A stretch of DNA of 64,000 bases, taken from Laccaria trichodermophora. Taxonomy: Eukaryota; Basidiomycota; Agaricomycetes; Agaricales; Hydnangiaceae. Position 1 is the first letter of the stretch. Each line of letters opens with the position of its first letter. The notes beneath the pieces are model-generated. The model was not told the DNA's origin and did no database searches. It saw only the letters and a program-made list of their open reading frames with translations. A program made the position numbers and the translations under genes. This document shows, piece after piece, positions 50,270 to 60,743 of this stretch. The DNA lies in assembly GCA_018417955.1 (NCBI GenBank), contig JACTVC010000036.1, positions 248,001 through 312,000 on the forward strand, in the 5' to 3' direction.

Positions 50270-51240
50270 GCGAGAGGGGTCGAACCCACTTGCTACCAAC
50301 CGAACTTGCCACCGAATTTAAAGTGATCGCGCTTGCCTACAAGTGTTGCTGAGTATCTGGCCGAATGTTAGACATCAAATGTCGAGTTAAACGATCGTCC
50401 TTTCTAAAAATCTGACTCGCTGGAGCGCAGAAAATGATAGAGGATTCGGTGAGTTTTTGTTGTGCTAAAGACATTTTCCAGATAACCACCATCTCCGTTT
50501 TCTTCGTATCTAATCTCAGCTGGTAAAACAATGAACAAGAAGATTACACCCAACGGGAGTCGAACCCGCTTGCTACCCCACCGAATTTACAGTTCGGAAT
50601 GATAGAAAAGCACGGTAACGGCTTCACCGCAGGTATTGTTGAAGACTTAATCGAGTCAGCTACACATACACTAGTTAAATGATTGTCCTTTCTGAGAATT
50701 TGACCAGCAGAGCTACGGCGAAGCACAGAAAATTCCAAAAGGGTGTGCTTGAGCTTTTGTGGGACAGAAATCTTGGATAACGACCAATCACACCCGCTTT
50801 CTTTGTATCTATGCTCATCTGAACAAAATGGATATTACACCCAACAGGAGTCGAACCCGCTTGCTATCACACCGAATTTCCAGTTTGGAATGATAGGCAA
50901 GCAAGATACCACTTCACCACAAGTTTGCTGAAGATGTAACACAGTCATGCTACACACACAGTAGTTAAACAATCGTGAATTAGAGCTACGGCGCCCTTGT
51001 GGGAGCGCAGAAAAAATAAAGGATTTTAAAAGTGTGACTACTGAGTTTTTTGCTATACAATTTTTACAGATGACAATCCTCCATTTTCTTCGTTTAAAAA
51101 GGGTATTACACCCAACGGGAGTTGAACCCGCTTGCTACCCCACCGAATTTAAAGTTCGGAATGATAGGCAAGCTTGATAACTCCTTAACCACAGTGTCGT
51201 TGAAGCTTTGCTCGATTCATGCCACAGATACAAACATCTA
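50270..51240 (-). repeat. Tandem tRNA-like (SINE-like) repeat cluster, right copy
   Basis: At least four units run on the minus strand. B boxes (on plus, GGAGTCGAACC and variants) lie at about 50278, 50556, 50846 and 51116. An A-box-like TAGCTCTGCTGGTCA lies at 50715-50701, about 149 nt before the 50566 B box, the same spacing as in the left cluster. Each unit shows a long hairpin: GCTTGC and TATC arms, an inner CCGAA/TTCGG stem and a 7-nt CT(G/T)TAAA loop. A T-arm-like GCGGGTTCGACTCCCGT follows. The units are better preserved (CpG kept) than those at 12.4-13.9 kb. Confidence 0.65.
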
Positions 51241-51546
51241 AGCTAATTTGTGCGACCTTGCCATCGTGGAAAGGTCCGACTTTGAGCTTTGTGGGATGGA
51301 TATCTATGGCTACCCACGGAGGTAACTGGAGGATATGCATTTTAAGTGGAAGCCAAAAAGATGTAAGATTGTGAGTGTTTAAAAGTGAGTCTCATGAAGA
51401 ATCTACAAGCTAGTAGGTTCTAACGTAGGATATAGTAGCTTCCCAATCCCGACCATTGCTAGTGTAGATTTGGTGGAGACGGAGGTGACTGTACGTCACA
51501 TAGCCAGAGCCCAGAAGAATACCTCCTTCTTGATCCCTCTTTTGAT

Positions 51547-52201
51547 TCAACTATCACAATTGTCAATTGAAGTGAAGCAGAGTCTCGAGAAGCGGCGTAA
51601 AATCACCTCGTAATAATCGCGCCACCCATTAGCAATTTGACTGCCAACATTACCCAGAACTACCGATTCAGGACCCCTTTTTCCGGGTCTGATGAGGGCC
51701 ACGTTCATGCTCATAGGATTATGTCCTGGCCACTGAGGACAAATTTGGTCAGCGTTATATAGGAGGGCAGAGTACCAGCAAAATGCGCACGCACCCTTAG
51801 GGTCAGGGAAGCCTGTGATATACCTTGCATATGCGGCGGCAAAATCTCGTGTACGGGCTTGCGCGCGTTGCACAAGCCGCTGCCATATATGAGTTCTGTC
51901 AGCGCAACACCCCGTTGCCCAGTGCTGGAGCAATGAAAGGTGATGGCGGGATAGTTGCGGTGGTTATCGAAGAATACTGCCTCCGGTGCATCGGAATGCC
52001 AGTAGTCACTAGGAACCTGGCCCGAGCCGTTGAAGTCAACAGCATTACGCCGGTCTGCGACGTATGAGGGATGCCCGTCTGGAGCCTAAAGGGAAATGAG
52101 TTGATATGTTGGACATCAGCAAACAAATTACGCACAACATTTAACACTCCTGGAACGAAAGGGGACTTGTAGGGCTTGTAGATTTTCTTCTTTGGAGACA
52201 T
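51547..52201 (-). CDS. Three-exon gene for a 180-aa protein of unknown function
   Basis: I do not recognise the product. The model has exons 52201-52136, 52085-51795 and 51732-51547, separated by introns of 50 and 62 nt. Both introns have GTGCGT donors, one has a CTGAC branch-like site and the acceptors are TTTAG and CTCAG. The exons sum to 543 nt (181 codons), all phase 0. The protein begins SPKKKIYKPYKSPFVPGVLN, continues VDFNGSGQVPSDYWHSDAPE and AVFFDNHRNYPAITFHCSST in the middle, then GVALTELIYGSGLCN, and ends after a WPGHNPMSMNVALIRPGKRG segment and ANGWRDYYEV. No membrane segment or known motif is visible. The clean phases make a real gene likely. Confidence 0.6.
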
Positions 52202-53882
52202 AATAAATTTGCACAGAAATTGGATTAAGAAAAACGAAGGAGATAGAAAGAGAGTAGGCGATCAACGCGGAGGCGGCGAAAATACGATGAAACGGGTTGG
52301 AGAGTGGGCTTTCTGTGGGAGGACGTTTTATATTCATCCCAAGAGCCTTTGCTTGCGATGCTCACCATTGTTGCAGATTATCCAGTGGCCACGGCATTGT
52401 GGCTACAGTGGTCAGAATTGGTGGCCAGTGGCATTGGCCACACCACGAGGCCCGACAATGAGCTAAGTAAAAAAAAGCCCCAGGCCAAATTGTTGGAAGA
52501 AAGGAGGAAGCGAGATGAAGGAAAGACGTCACAGCGACTTCGTCTCATTACGCGAGTGGTGCCTAAGGCCTAAGTGGTGGTGGCAGTGTGATTCCAGTCG
52601 ATGGAAGCGAAATTCAAGGGAAGGCGTGATTACCCCTGGGCAAAAACATAACCAAACACGAGAGATCAGGTTTGGATCAGGTCCGCCGTCTTGTATTTTT
52701 TGTTTTCAGCATACGTTCCAAGCCCTCAATCCTTCCACGACTTCTTGATACTTGGAATCGGATAGAAGTTTCAGACACGCGCCTCATTAAATGAGGGCTA
52801 TCCGAGACATCACCGACTTTGACCGTGACACAAGCGCGTAGCCGTACGTATGGACGGTTTTCTCCATAGATGGACTTCCGTGCGAAGTTAAGTCGCTTCT
52901 ATGCCTCGTCGTTATGAAATTCTCAGACCTTGCGCCCTCAAAGGGTTTTCCATGCATAAATCCCTCAAAATGTTGAAAATATTTGGGGCACGACCAGGGC
53001 CTGCTTTTCAGACCGCGAACTCCGCTAGGGCCCTCCTGATCCCAATATCTGCCTCATGCTTTGCAATTACGCCGCCGGCTGCGCTACGCGGGCTATAGAA
53101 TCTAGGCAAGACATGGACCCACAAACATCCACTTCATCGCGAAATATCGGATCTGAGCACTGTCACTCCGAGCGAGCTAGCAGAGCAGGGATGAAGCATC
53201 CCCAGATCTTATCCCTGGTTACAAATCACTGTTAAGGCCCTACACCAATGACAATTTCCTAACTTCTGCGTGGCGTACCTGAAATTTAAAGACGAAGTAA
53301 CACAAAACACCCAATTCGCTTCTCGAGGATATTTTGGGCATCAATGCTATGGGCCGTTGAAAAGCCGCTTGCAAGCGGACAATTGTCCGAAATCTTAGCA
53401 AGTACACAACTTGACACAACTCGGTACTTCAATGTGAAAACCCCTGGCAGTCGTTTCCGAGAAGGGAACAAGAACTCAGGCGCTTACCTCGTGGCAACCC
53501 AGGTTCGCACGTTACAGCAATCCCCTCCCATTTGCCTTTGTCACGTTTTTTTTACCCTCGGAGGCATTGCCACTATGACCAAGTTTGGAACAAGAGCAGA
53601 AATAATCCTCTCAGATCTCAATTACCTTCCTATCTCATCACCTTCACGGTGAAACATTCATGAAATTTCATCACAGCCACTGAAGCCTTCATAAGCGGCG
53701 GATTTAGGTTTATCTCATACCGTGCATCACGACGTCTATTTCGTTGGTGGTTTGCGCCAAAACTCCGGAGGGGTGGCTTTTTTCTTCCTTCGACAGAGAT
53801 CTTTTGATAAACCTGTAAGTCTTGATGTTATCCATTCACGAACGCCCTCACAAGCTCCGTTCTGAAAAGCTCTTAGGCTGTT
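52202..53882. other. Intergenic, no gene seen
   Basis: There are 1.7 kb between the minus-strand small gene and the next F-box gene. Only ORFs of up to about 100 codons without recognisable motifs are present. There are short local repeats of a GGCCA(C/G) kind near 52380-52450. Confidence 0.4.
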
Positions 53883-55385
53883 ATGAGTATTGTTTCTCGC
53901 ATTCGTACTTTTTTTGTCAAGGTTTCACGGGCAAGAAGCGCCACACGCCTACAACCCGGCACAATGAAATCGCATGCGCATCGTTTGCCCAACGAATTGC
54001 TTTCCTACATCTTCCTCTTGGTCGCTCATGATTTCACCGAAGCGCCTTTGTTCCCTTCGACTCTTTCACATGTGTCTTCTGAGTGGCGCGAGGTAGCTCT
54101 TGCAACGGGCGGCTTGTGGACCCGGATCGTCATGTCCTTCCCCATCACAGCGCAACAAATTTCAAGCTGCAAGGCATACCTCTCCCGCTCTGGCGTTTAC
54201 CCCCTCGACATCCTTCTCGACCTGCGCGATCCAGCGTGGGACTGGGAGGAGGAGAGCCATAAATTTCGGTGGCAGGACATGGAGCCATTAATCCGTATTT
54301 TCTTGGACCACGTTGGGCGTTGGAAGAAAATCGAACTTCTCACTGATACATGGGCCCCAATATTCACATTCTTGTGGTATACTCGTCAAGTCGATTCAGC
54401 GCCTATGCTGCAGACAATCTCCCTATCACGATGCAACGCCTATTTCGCGTCAAGGGGCCAAACGTTCCAACCTACTGCTCTCCGCCAGCCCATTCAGCTT
54501 TTCGCTGGGGCGCTTGAGAGTTTAAGAACCGTTTCTCTCGTCGGAGTTCACGTCAACTGGGCACATTCGTCCTTGCGAAACCTCTCCAGCCTAGAGTTGA
54601 AGTACCATGCCAGTGACGTGATGCCAACCCTTGACCAATTCAGAGACATCCTCGCCTCATGCCCCGGGCTTTCACGCCTTTCAATCATCGGTTGGGGACC
54701 GATACTTGATGACCAAGCTCGAGACAAGAATTGCGGTATATTTATCCGAGTGCCACTCCTCCAACAATTTTCCCTCGGTTTCTTGGACACCGAATATGCA
54801 ATCCACTTCCTTTCCTTGCTGGAATTTCCGTCCCTTGTTGGATTATGTCTAGAAGACGTCTCCAAATCGATCAACCCGCTTGAGCAGCTCGATTCAACGT
54901 CCGTGCTTGAATGGTTCGCCCGCACAAATGGATCCTCTCCTTTATCACCTTCGTCTCTTAATCAATTTCCTCTCGAACACATTCGTTCGATCGAGTTTCA
55001 CGGTATCCTCGCTAATGAAAACATTTTCGCCCGCTTTCTTCAGCAACTCCCGGCTCTCAAGCGGCTTGGCTGCTACGACATGTCTGACGACGCCCTACGA
55101 GCCCTTTTACCTCAGAATGCGCAACCCCCTCATCGATCCGGTCAGGCGATCTGTTTATGCCCATCGCTCACTGAGCTTTATTTTCAAGACGTTAACCCAG
55201 AAGCCGTCATCAATCTTGTCTCGTCTCGAGCATACGTAGGCTCCGCTGCTCCATTTCAAAAAGTTACCTTCGAGTGTGTACGCATACCAAAACCACTGCC
55301 TGGCTCTGCGGTGCAATTGCGGCTGGCAAACACTGGGATTGACGTCATTGGCTCCTCGCAAGAAAGCTTAGTGTCGTCGGAGTAA
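53883..55385 (+). CDS. F-box/LRR-like protein, single exon (500 aa)
   Basis: This intronless F-box gene is of the kind abundant in mushrooms. The frame opens at ATG 53883. A second ATG at 53964 (MKSHAHRLPNELLSYIFLLV) sits just before the F-box and may be the true start, since the 27 upstream residues (SIVSRIRTFFVKVSRARSAT) are not part of the family. The F-box is followed by LSHVSSEWREVALATGGLWT and LRR-like repeats (LRTVSLVGVHVNW, LSRLSIIGWGP, LVGLCLEDVS, LKRLGCYDMSD, LTELYFQDVNPE). It belongs to a different F-box subfamily from the genes at 45 and 48.7 kb. The predicted role is a ubiquitin-ligase receptor. Confidence 0.87.
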   Translation: MSIVSRIRTFFVKVSRARSATRLQPGTMKSHAHRLPNELLSYIFLLVAHDFTEAPLFPSTLSHVSSEWREVALATGGLWTRIVMSFPITAQQISSCKAYLSRSGVYPLDILLDLRDPAWDWEEESHKFRWQDMEPLIRIFLDHVGRWKKIELLTDTWAPIFTFLWYTRQVDSAPMLQTISLSRCNAYFASRGQTFQPTALRQPIQLFAGALESLRTVSLVGVHVNWAHSSLRNLSSLELKYHASDVMPTLDQFRDILASCPGLSRLSIIGWGPILDDQARDKNCGIFIRVPLLQQFSLGFLDTEYAIHFLSLLEFPSLVGLCLEDVSKSINPLEQLDSTSVLEWFARTNGSSPLSPSSLNQFPLEHIRSIEFHGILANENIFARFLQQLPALKRLGCYDMSDDALRALLPQNAQPPHRSGQAICLCPSLTELYFQDVNPEAVINLVSSRAYVGSAAPFQKVTFECVRIPKPLPGSAVQLRLANTGIDVIGSSQESLVSSE

Positions 55386-56691
55386 TCAGCGCCGCTCAAT
55401 TTTTTTTCTTTTTGGACAATCCTGGTTTTGTCTGTTTTTAAACAAGAATGAGGCGAGCAATGTAAATACGGTGTACACTACTTTGGTTACTATATATGTG
55501 GACCACGCTGTGAGTGGAAGAGAATGACGGAATCACGAATCCACGTGATTTTGGTTTCTCTTCGTCTGGGCTCACGCTCATAGCTGGCATACTTAAAGGG
55601 ACAAGTTATCCGAACCCAACACCCTGCCGATTCGACTGATTTTGACCTACGCTTCGGCGAAAATGCCGATGTCGGATTGGAAGCAGCAAATTTCGAGGGT
55701 GGGTGACGATGAGATTGTGGATGTCGTATTTTTTGAACCTGGGGTGCGTGGTTTCTTCTGCTCAACTCGATACCGCTACCTGACGATTGTCGTGACTTGT
55801 GATAGTGAGTGGAGTGCCGGACCATAGAGCTGTTGTTACGCACCTGACCGAGATTGAAGGTTTTTTTTCACATCAGCTGTGCTGAATCAGATCGAGGTCT
55901 CTGTGAGGGTCGGCGCATTATGGGTAAAAACCGGAGTGCGCATGGGGCGCCTAGTGTTCAGCGTGGGCGATTCTTGTTCGTGTGCATGAGTTTACTGTTA
56001 TCTGGAGCAACAGACCTGAAAATAACCCTTAGATTGACGAACTTGAGCGCTCAATGAGCCCTCAGCTAGGCATTTTTAAGACATGCGTGGCGCTTTGAGA
56101 CAATATTGGCTTTTTGGTCATCTCAATCCATTATAAAAATGACTTTTCTATCAAGCGGCTTTATTCATCACTCACTCACTCCGACGGTCGCAAGGGCGAG
56201 CTCGACTTGAAAGATCTCGCAGACAAAGCACTGACTCATACCAAAATGATGTGGGAGATTAGTGGCTCGAGTCGTATCCCGCACCCACCACCCATGAGGA
56301 TGCCGAGTCCTGGGTGAGTCCTGCAATTTGTGATTAATGGAATCCTTACTAAGGTGGGTTTGAAGTTTCCCAGTATCGTGAGTTTCCGCATTGTTTTTGA
56401 ATTTGCAGCGACACTAGGATGGGGCAATTTCACACTGCAGGCCTGGACTTCCTCTCATTTACAAGTTTCGGGATATACGTCTTCAACCGTGTCAGTAGAC
56501 TTTTTCCATCTCAGTTGTGCTACTGCTCACACAACTCATAGATCCTTTTTGTTAACAGAGTAAGCTTTCCTCAATGCCTCAAGCTTACTATCTGATGTGT
56601 ACTATATGGAGCAGTCCTCCAGAGTATCGACCCACAGCACGAGCAACTCACCGACCCCATTTATCATCAAACCCCGCACTTGTGATCCATT
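55386..56691. other. Region with unresolved fragments
   Basis: No gene is supported. Two plus-strand frames look mildly coding but carry no motif I know: 55642-55827 (VGDDEIVDVVFFEPGVRGF) and 56114-56317 (KGELDLKDLADKALTHTKMM, ending at a GTGAGT donor). They may be remnants of one broken gene. Confidence 0.3.
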
Positions 56692-58593
56692 ATGCTACAA
56701 CACACAATTCATCACGCTCATATTCTCGTCATCGCCATCGCAGTCACTCGCACCCCCGCCCTCCCCCCTCCCATTCCAATCCAGCCATCAATGACGTATC
56801 CCGTCATAACGTACCCTAAAGTTCCACGTGGTCGCTCCCTGTCACATTCGCGGGTTTCCCCAGTCCCCATCCCAATCGCCCCATCTGCAACATACCCGGT
56901 GGAATACCCCCAGTCAGCCCAACCACAGCAAATTATCATCCACCATTCCCACCATCATTCGGCTTAGCCGCAACAGCAGATAGCTGTGTCACAACCATAT
57001 CAGCAGCAACAAGTTATATGTTCAACTCATGAGCGACCAGTAAAGGTCACCTTTGGTCGGGCAAGGACGTCGTTTCAGCCTCCTCCGTTTCGTCCGTACA
57101 GTTCCATTCCGCCCTTGACCAATCCTCAGGTATTCACGGTGCACTGGAAGGAAGAAGCCGCTCTGCGTAAGTCGGGTTCACGTTCTAATGTTCGATCTCA
57201 GATTGGGATCAATTACCGACGCCAACCGCACGAACTACGCGGATGCGCCAACGATGCGAGAGACGTTCGGGATTTTCTTATCCGTGAGCCCTGTCTACTC
57301 AATCAAACTTGCTGCATTCTTGATAGACATTAGAAAGAGGAAATTCTAGATCGGAGGACATTGTGCTGCTAACTGACGACAGTAGTTATCCTCGACAAAT
57401 ACCCACCCGCCAAACTATGCTAGATGCGATGCGTTGGCTCGTTCAAAGCTCTAGGACAGATGGCTCGCTCTTCTTCCATTGTATCTCAAATTTTACTTCT
57501 AGGTATCACGATTGATCCCTGACTTCGATTTTTACAGACATCGGAGTTTTCAGCCATCATCCCGGTTGATTTCAGGCAGGCGGGACATATCTCAGACGAT
57601 GTAAGTATTTTTTTTTCTCTCCCTTTTTTCTAACACATCACTCGCCTTCGTTCAGGAGATGCACGATATCATGATTAAGCCTCTTCCTCCAGGTTGCCGC
57701 CTAACTGTGATGCCTCTTCTTTTCCTCGTGCATCCGTATCATGTAACACCATTTTGACCAGGGCTTGATCGATGTAAGTAAAAAAAGACCGTTTGGATCC
57801 TCTCAATCACTAAGACTTCACGGCAGTGTTGCCATTCGGGCACACTTCTAGGTGGGCCAACCTATTAGTGACACTGCCCTTGACACTTGAGGCAGGGCCT
57901 AATAAATAATCAGGACAAATGTACCTCCTTAATTGTGGCCACTTGAAAAATAATGAAGTGAATGTGTATCCTGAAAACATTAATTCTCAAAATTAGAAAA
58001 TGAAGAACAATAAAAACTTCAACCACATTTAATTTGCATATTTAAACAATGTCTTTGAGAAATAGTCTTGGTAGCCATGGCAACACCACTCAGCTGAAGA
58101 ATATGTTAAAGAATAAAATAATGGAATTGGTCTGTCAATATGGCTGATGTTCTTGTTGTTCAACAGTTTAAAATTTTGTTAATCAATGTTTTTGGCATAC
58201 ACAACAGCTTTATTATTCTAGGAGTCTCGACAAGTATGGAGGTACCTTTTCCCAGATCAAACATTGGACCCTGTCTCAAGTGTGACACGGTGCTGATGCC
58301 ACTCGCCCAGACCTCTGTTACGCCGTGCGTCTAGAATTGTCACTCAATCATCGTAAAAAATTGATTTCATTGCAGTATTCTCCTCATGTGCGCATAGGTG
58401 CGCATGAAAGGCAGCCTAGTAAGCGACCGCGCAAGGCTCAGAAATCCACCGCAGACGTCGTGAGTAGCACGCCCGTTTCTTTATTAATGAAACTGAGGTT
58501 GTAAAAGATAACGTGGTCCAGTGTAAGGATGGTCAGACCAGCTTTGACACCGTTTCTGGAGGCGTGGCGATTGGAGCTATTAGTATGAGCCAT
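56692..58593 (+). pseudogene. Metacaspase (peptidase C14) pseudogene lacking both catalytic motifs
   Basis: The N-terminal His/Pro/Gln-rich part carries an in-frame TAG near 56965 (HHSA-stop-PQQQ). The p20-like region follows: IGINYRRQPHELRGCANDAR (near 57210), SEDIVLLTDD, then PTRQTMLDAMRWLVQ. After LFFH (near 57480) the expected YSGHGG block, with the catalytic His, is missing and the sequence jumps to AIIPVDFRQAGHISDD. EMHDIMIKPLPPGCRLTV is not followed by the DSCHSG block with the catalytic Cys. About 400 bp of AT-rich unrelated sequence (57.8-58.2 kb) intervenes, then a C-terminal remnant resembling CKDGQTSFDTVSGGVAIGAI, with a frame change, ends near 58593. Active metacaspases cleave after Arg/Lys; this copy cannot. 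Confidence 0.85.
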
Positions 58594-58732
58594 GTGAGCC
58601 TCTCTCTCCATTTTAGCCATTCCTTGCTTATTAAGACGGATAGGCCTTCATTACCTCGCTGAGCACATTACATTTGATGTCACGTTATTTATTATGCAGA
58701 TCAACCCGTTGACCTAGCTGATAAACCAAGTC

Positions 58733-58958
58733 TCGTCGTAAAAGCGGGTTCCGAGGGTAAGGAGCTTTTTCGTAGGCCTCTGCGCCTTACGATCCTTCCA
58801 TCTCGGCCCCGCCGTCCAGAGCTCCGCTCGAAATCTTCACAAATGCTTTCACGTGCCATTCTTCACTCGGTGCTATCGATTTAGCGGATGCCGGTGTTAG
58901 ATAAGTGTTGGCACGTGAGGTGTTTCGTGAGACGTTTCAACCGTGTTGCTTCTTGTCT
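58733..58958 (+). repeat. Left direct repeat of the Ngaro-like element (visible part)
   Basis: The repeat begins TCGTCGTAAAAGCGGGTTCC. It is identical to 63775-64000 at an offset of 5042 bp. It may continue past 58958, but the right copy is cut there. It corresponds to one arm of the split direct repeats used for circularisation. Confidence 0.9.
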
Positions 58959-59036
58959 CCGACAACCACCTTTTCTGCAACACGGTAAGCCCTTCTACAG
59001 TCTCAATCGTTTGTTGGGCTGACAACTCTCGCATGC

Positions 59037-59096
59037 AGAATAGTGATTGTCAGAGGCTTCGCCTCGTTTCTCTACATTTCAGTTAATCACTATTCT
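59037..59096 (+). other. Nested hairpin in the 5' leader of the Ngaro-like element
   Basis: AGAATAGTGATT (59037-59048) is the exact inverse of AATCACTATTCT (59085-59096). Within the loop is a second perfect stem, GAGGC-TTC-GCCTC. A further stem, TTATTGGC-CTC-GCCAATAA, lies at 59170-59188. All precede the gag ATG, so they could fold in the RNA leader or mark recombinase sites; function is inferred only. Confidence 0.6.
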
Positions 59097-59342
59097 AGCG
59101 TGAGTTATCGCTTTCAAGGTTCAGACATCCATTATCTGATCTGCCTTCACTGTACAGTCACGCAATAATTTATTGGCCTCGCCAATAATTTCCGATTCTT
59201 CGTGACTCTCATACAGTAAGGCATCCCCTGGCGTCGCCATATTGCACGGATTCTGACCTTCCAATGGTTGAAATTCAGACTTTCAACCCTTTTTTCGTCG
59301 TCTTCTCGTCAACCTCCAGTTGCCACATCTAGGTCTCATTAG

Positions 59343-60743
59343 ATGACAGATCAGAGACAAGGCCCCAATGCTGAGACCCAACCTGCTCCTCGTGATCGGG
59401 CCCCAACCCCGGATGAGGATGAGCTGGAAGCTATCCGGGCTCGGGCCGAGAGGTTTCAGAAAGTCGTCGATGACGCCCTCAAAGCCCGCGTGGACGCCGG
59501 AGGTTTCGTGCGGCTACTTAGGGAGGCTGGGGCTACTGGAGTCGAAGCGGAGGGGTATGTCGACCAGTTTGCACAGCGGGCGAACGAAAACGTTGGGGAG
59601 AGGCGAGAGAACGAAGGAGAAGGGGAGCCCGATAGGGAAAGAACTCCTGAAGGCCTCGACGAGGAGGGACGAGCCGATTTCCGTCTACGCCGACAGGAGA
59701 TTCTCGAACGAGCTGCAGAAGAACAGGCTACTTCCCGTCGCGAAGCAGTCGATGCTGCGGCTTGGAAGATTCTCGAGGCCAAGCTTCAGAGGAGTATGCC
59801 TTCGGGGTCTAGTGAGCGTGGAGGGGGATTCCTCACGTCTGACCTCCTCAATCTTTTCGGAGGTGGAGACAAGCCTTCAGGCTCATCAATTCCGTCCTCA
59901 GTTCTTGACGCTGCACCACACCTTCATCATCTCACGGCGAACGCGATCAAAGACCCTCACCTTGAAGAGACGTGGAAATTGCGGAACAGTTTCATGGGGA
60001 AAGATGCCCTCGATCCCATCGTCAGTCTCCTCCAAAGTCAGTCATTGGCTCAACCGCTCCCCCGCTCAATTTGGAAGCCAATTGTCCAAGATCACTACGT
60101 CGACTTCGAGAAACTTTTTGCATCAATGGAACCAGGGTATGACCATAACGATGACCCGAAGGACTTTGGGGATGGCTATGCTCTTGTTAGAAAGGATCAT
60201 TTTAGCACTAAGAAACCTCTTCGCAATGAGGCTGACTGGCTTCGGGTCTTTGGATCATGGAAGACTGGGGTACTTCTATTGTACCCGCATCGCCAAGACG
60301 AACTGGGGGAATATGAGCGAATGGTTTGCTCCATTTTCCGTGCGGCGCCTCACAACCCTCTTTCGGGTATTCAGTTCGACGTTGAGACACGTCAGCGGTA
60401 TGCGAAGTCCCCATTTCGGATGGACGATAAAAATGAATCACATTTATCGATTCTATCCCAACTTTACCGAGCAAGCTCGCAAGGCAGCCAGAAGCGTTCT
60501 TTGGATGGTGGGGGATCTTCTCGGGCTAAGAGACCTACCACGCCTTGCCATAACTGGAACCTCGGCCTCTGCAACTCAGATCCTTGTCCGAATAGGCGTA
60601 AGCATGGTATCTGCAGTGAGTGTGGCGGACAACACCCCGCCAAAGATGTCGGCGGATGCCTTACTCAACTCCAGGCTCGCCGCCGAAAAGACAATCACAC
60701 TGGAGGCACAGAAAATAGCAGACCGAGCGGCGGAAGGTCCTAG
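59343..60743 (+). CDS. Gag-like ORF1 of the Ngaro-like element (466 aa)
   Basis: This structural protein of the element is intact. The N-terminal half is highly charged and probably coiled coil (LEAIRARAERFQKVVDDALK, Arg/Glu-rich to about residue 170). A middle region, TWKLRNSFMGKDALDPIVSL to YDHNDDPKDFGDGYALVRKD, is the conserved core of this gag type. The C-terminus has tandem zinc-binding motifs: CHNWNLGLCNSDPCPNRRKH (CCCH) and CSECGGQHPAKDVGGC. It should bind element RNA. The +1 frame is also open across the whole ORF (59368-61272) and leads directly into the polymerase, so the polymerase may be made by frameshifting near the end of ORF1. Confidence 0.85.
   Translation: MTDQRQGPNAETQPAPRDRAPTPDEDELEAIRARAERFQKVVDDALKARVDAGGFVRLLREAGATGVEAEGYVDQFAQRANENVGERRENEGEGEPDRERTPEGLDEEGRADFRLRRQEILERAAEEQATSRREAVDAAAWKILEAKLQRSMPSGSSERGGGFLTSDLLNLFGGGDKPSGSSIPSSVLDAAPHLHHLTANAIKDPHLEETWKLRNSFMGKDALDPIVSLLQSQSLAQPLPRSIWKPIVQDHYVDFEKLFASMEPGYDHNDDPKDFGDGYALVRKDHFSTKKPLRNEADWLRVFGSWKTGVLLLYPHRQDELGEYERMVCSIFRAAPHNPLSGIQFDVETRQRYAKSPFRMDDKNESHLSILSQLYRASSQGSQKRSLDGGGSSRAKRPTTPCHNWNLGLCNSDPCPNRRKHGICSECGGQHPAKDVGGCLTQLQARRRKDNHTGGTENSRPSGGRS

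Noticed and set aside
50541..50660. Functional tRNA-Tyr gene
   Set aside because: The loop and B box look right, but the A box is about 149 nt away, no 7-bp acceptor pairs with the 3' end, and the anticodon position varies between units.
57830..58095. Possible hAT-type insertion inside the metacaspase pseudogene
   Set aside because: GTGTTGCCAT occurs near 57833 and inverted near 58075, resembling hAT ends, but no 8-bp target duplication could be matched, so it is not called.
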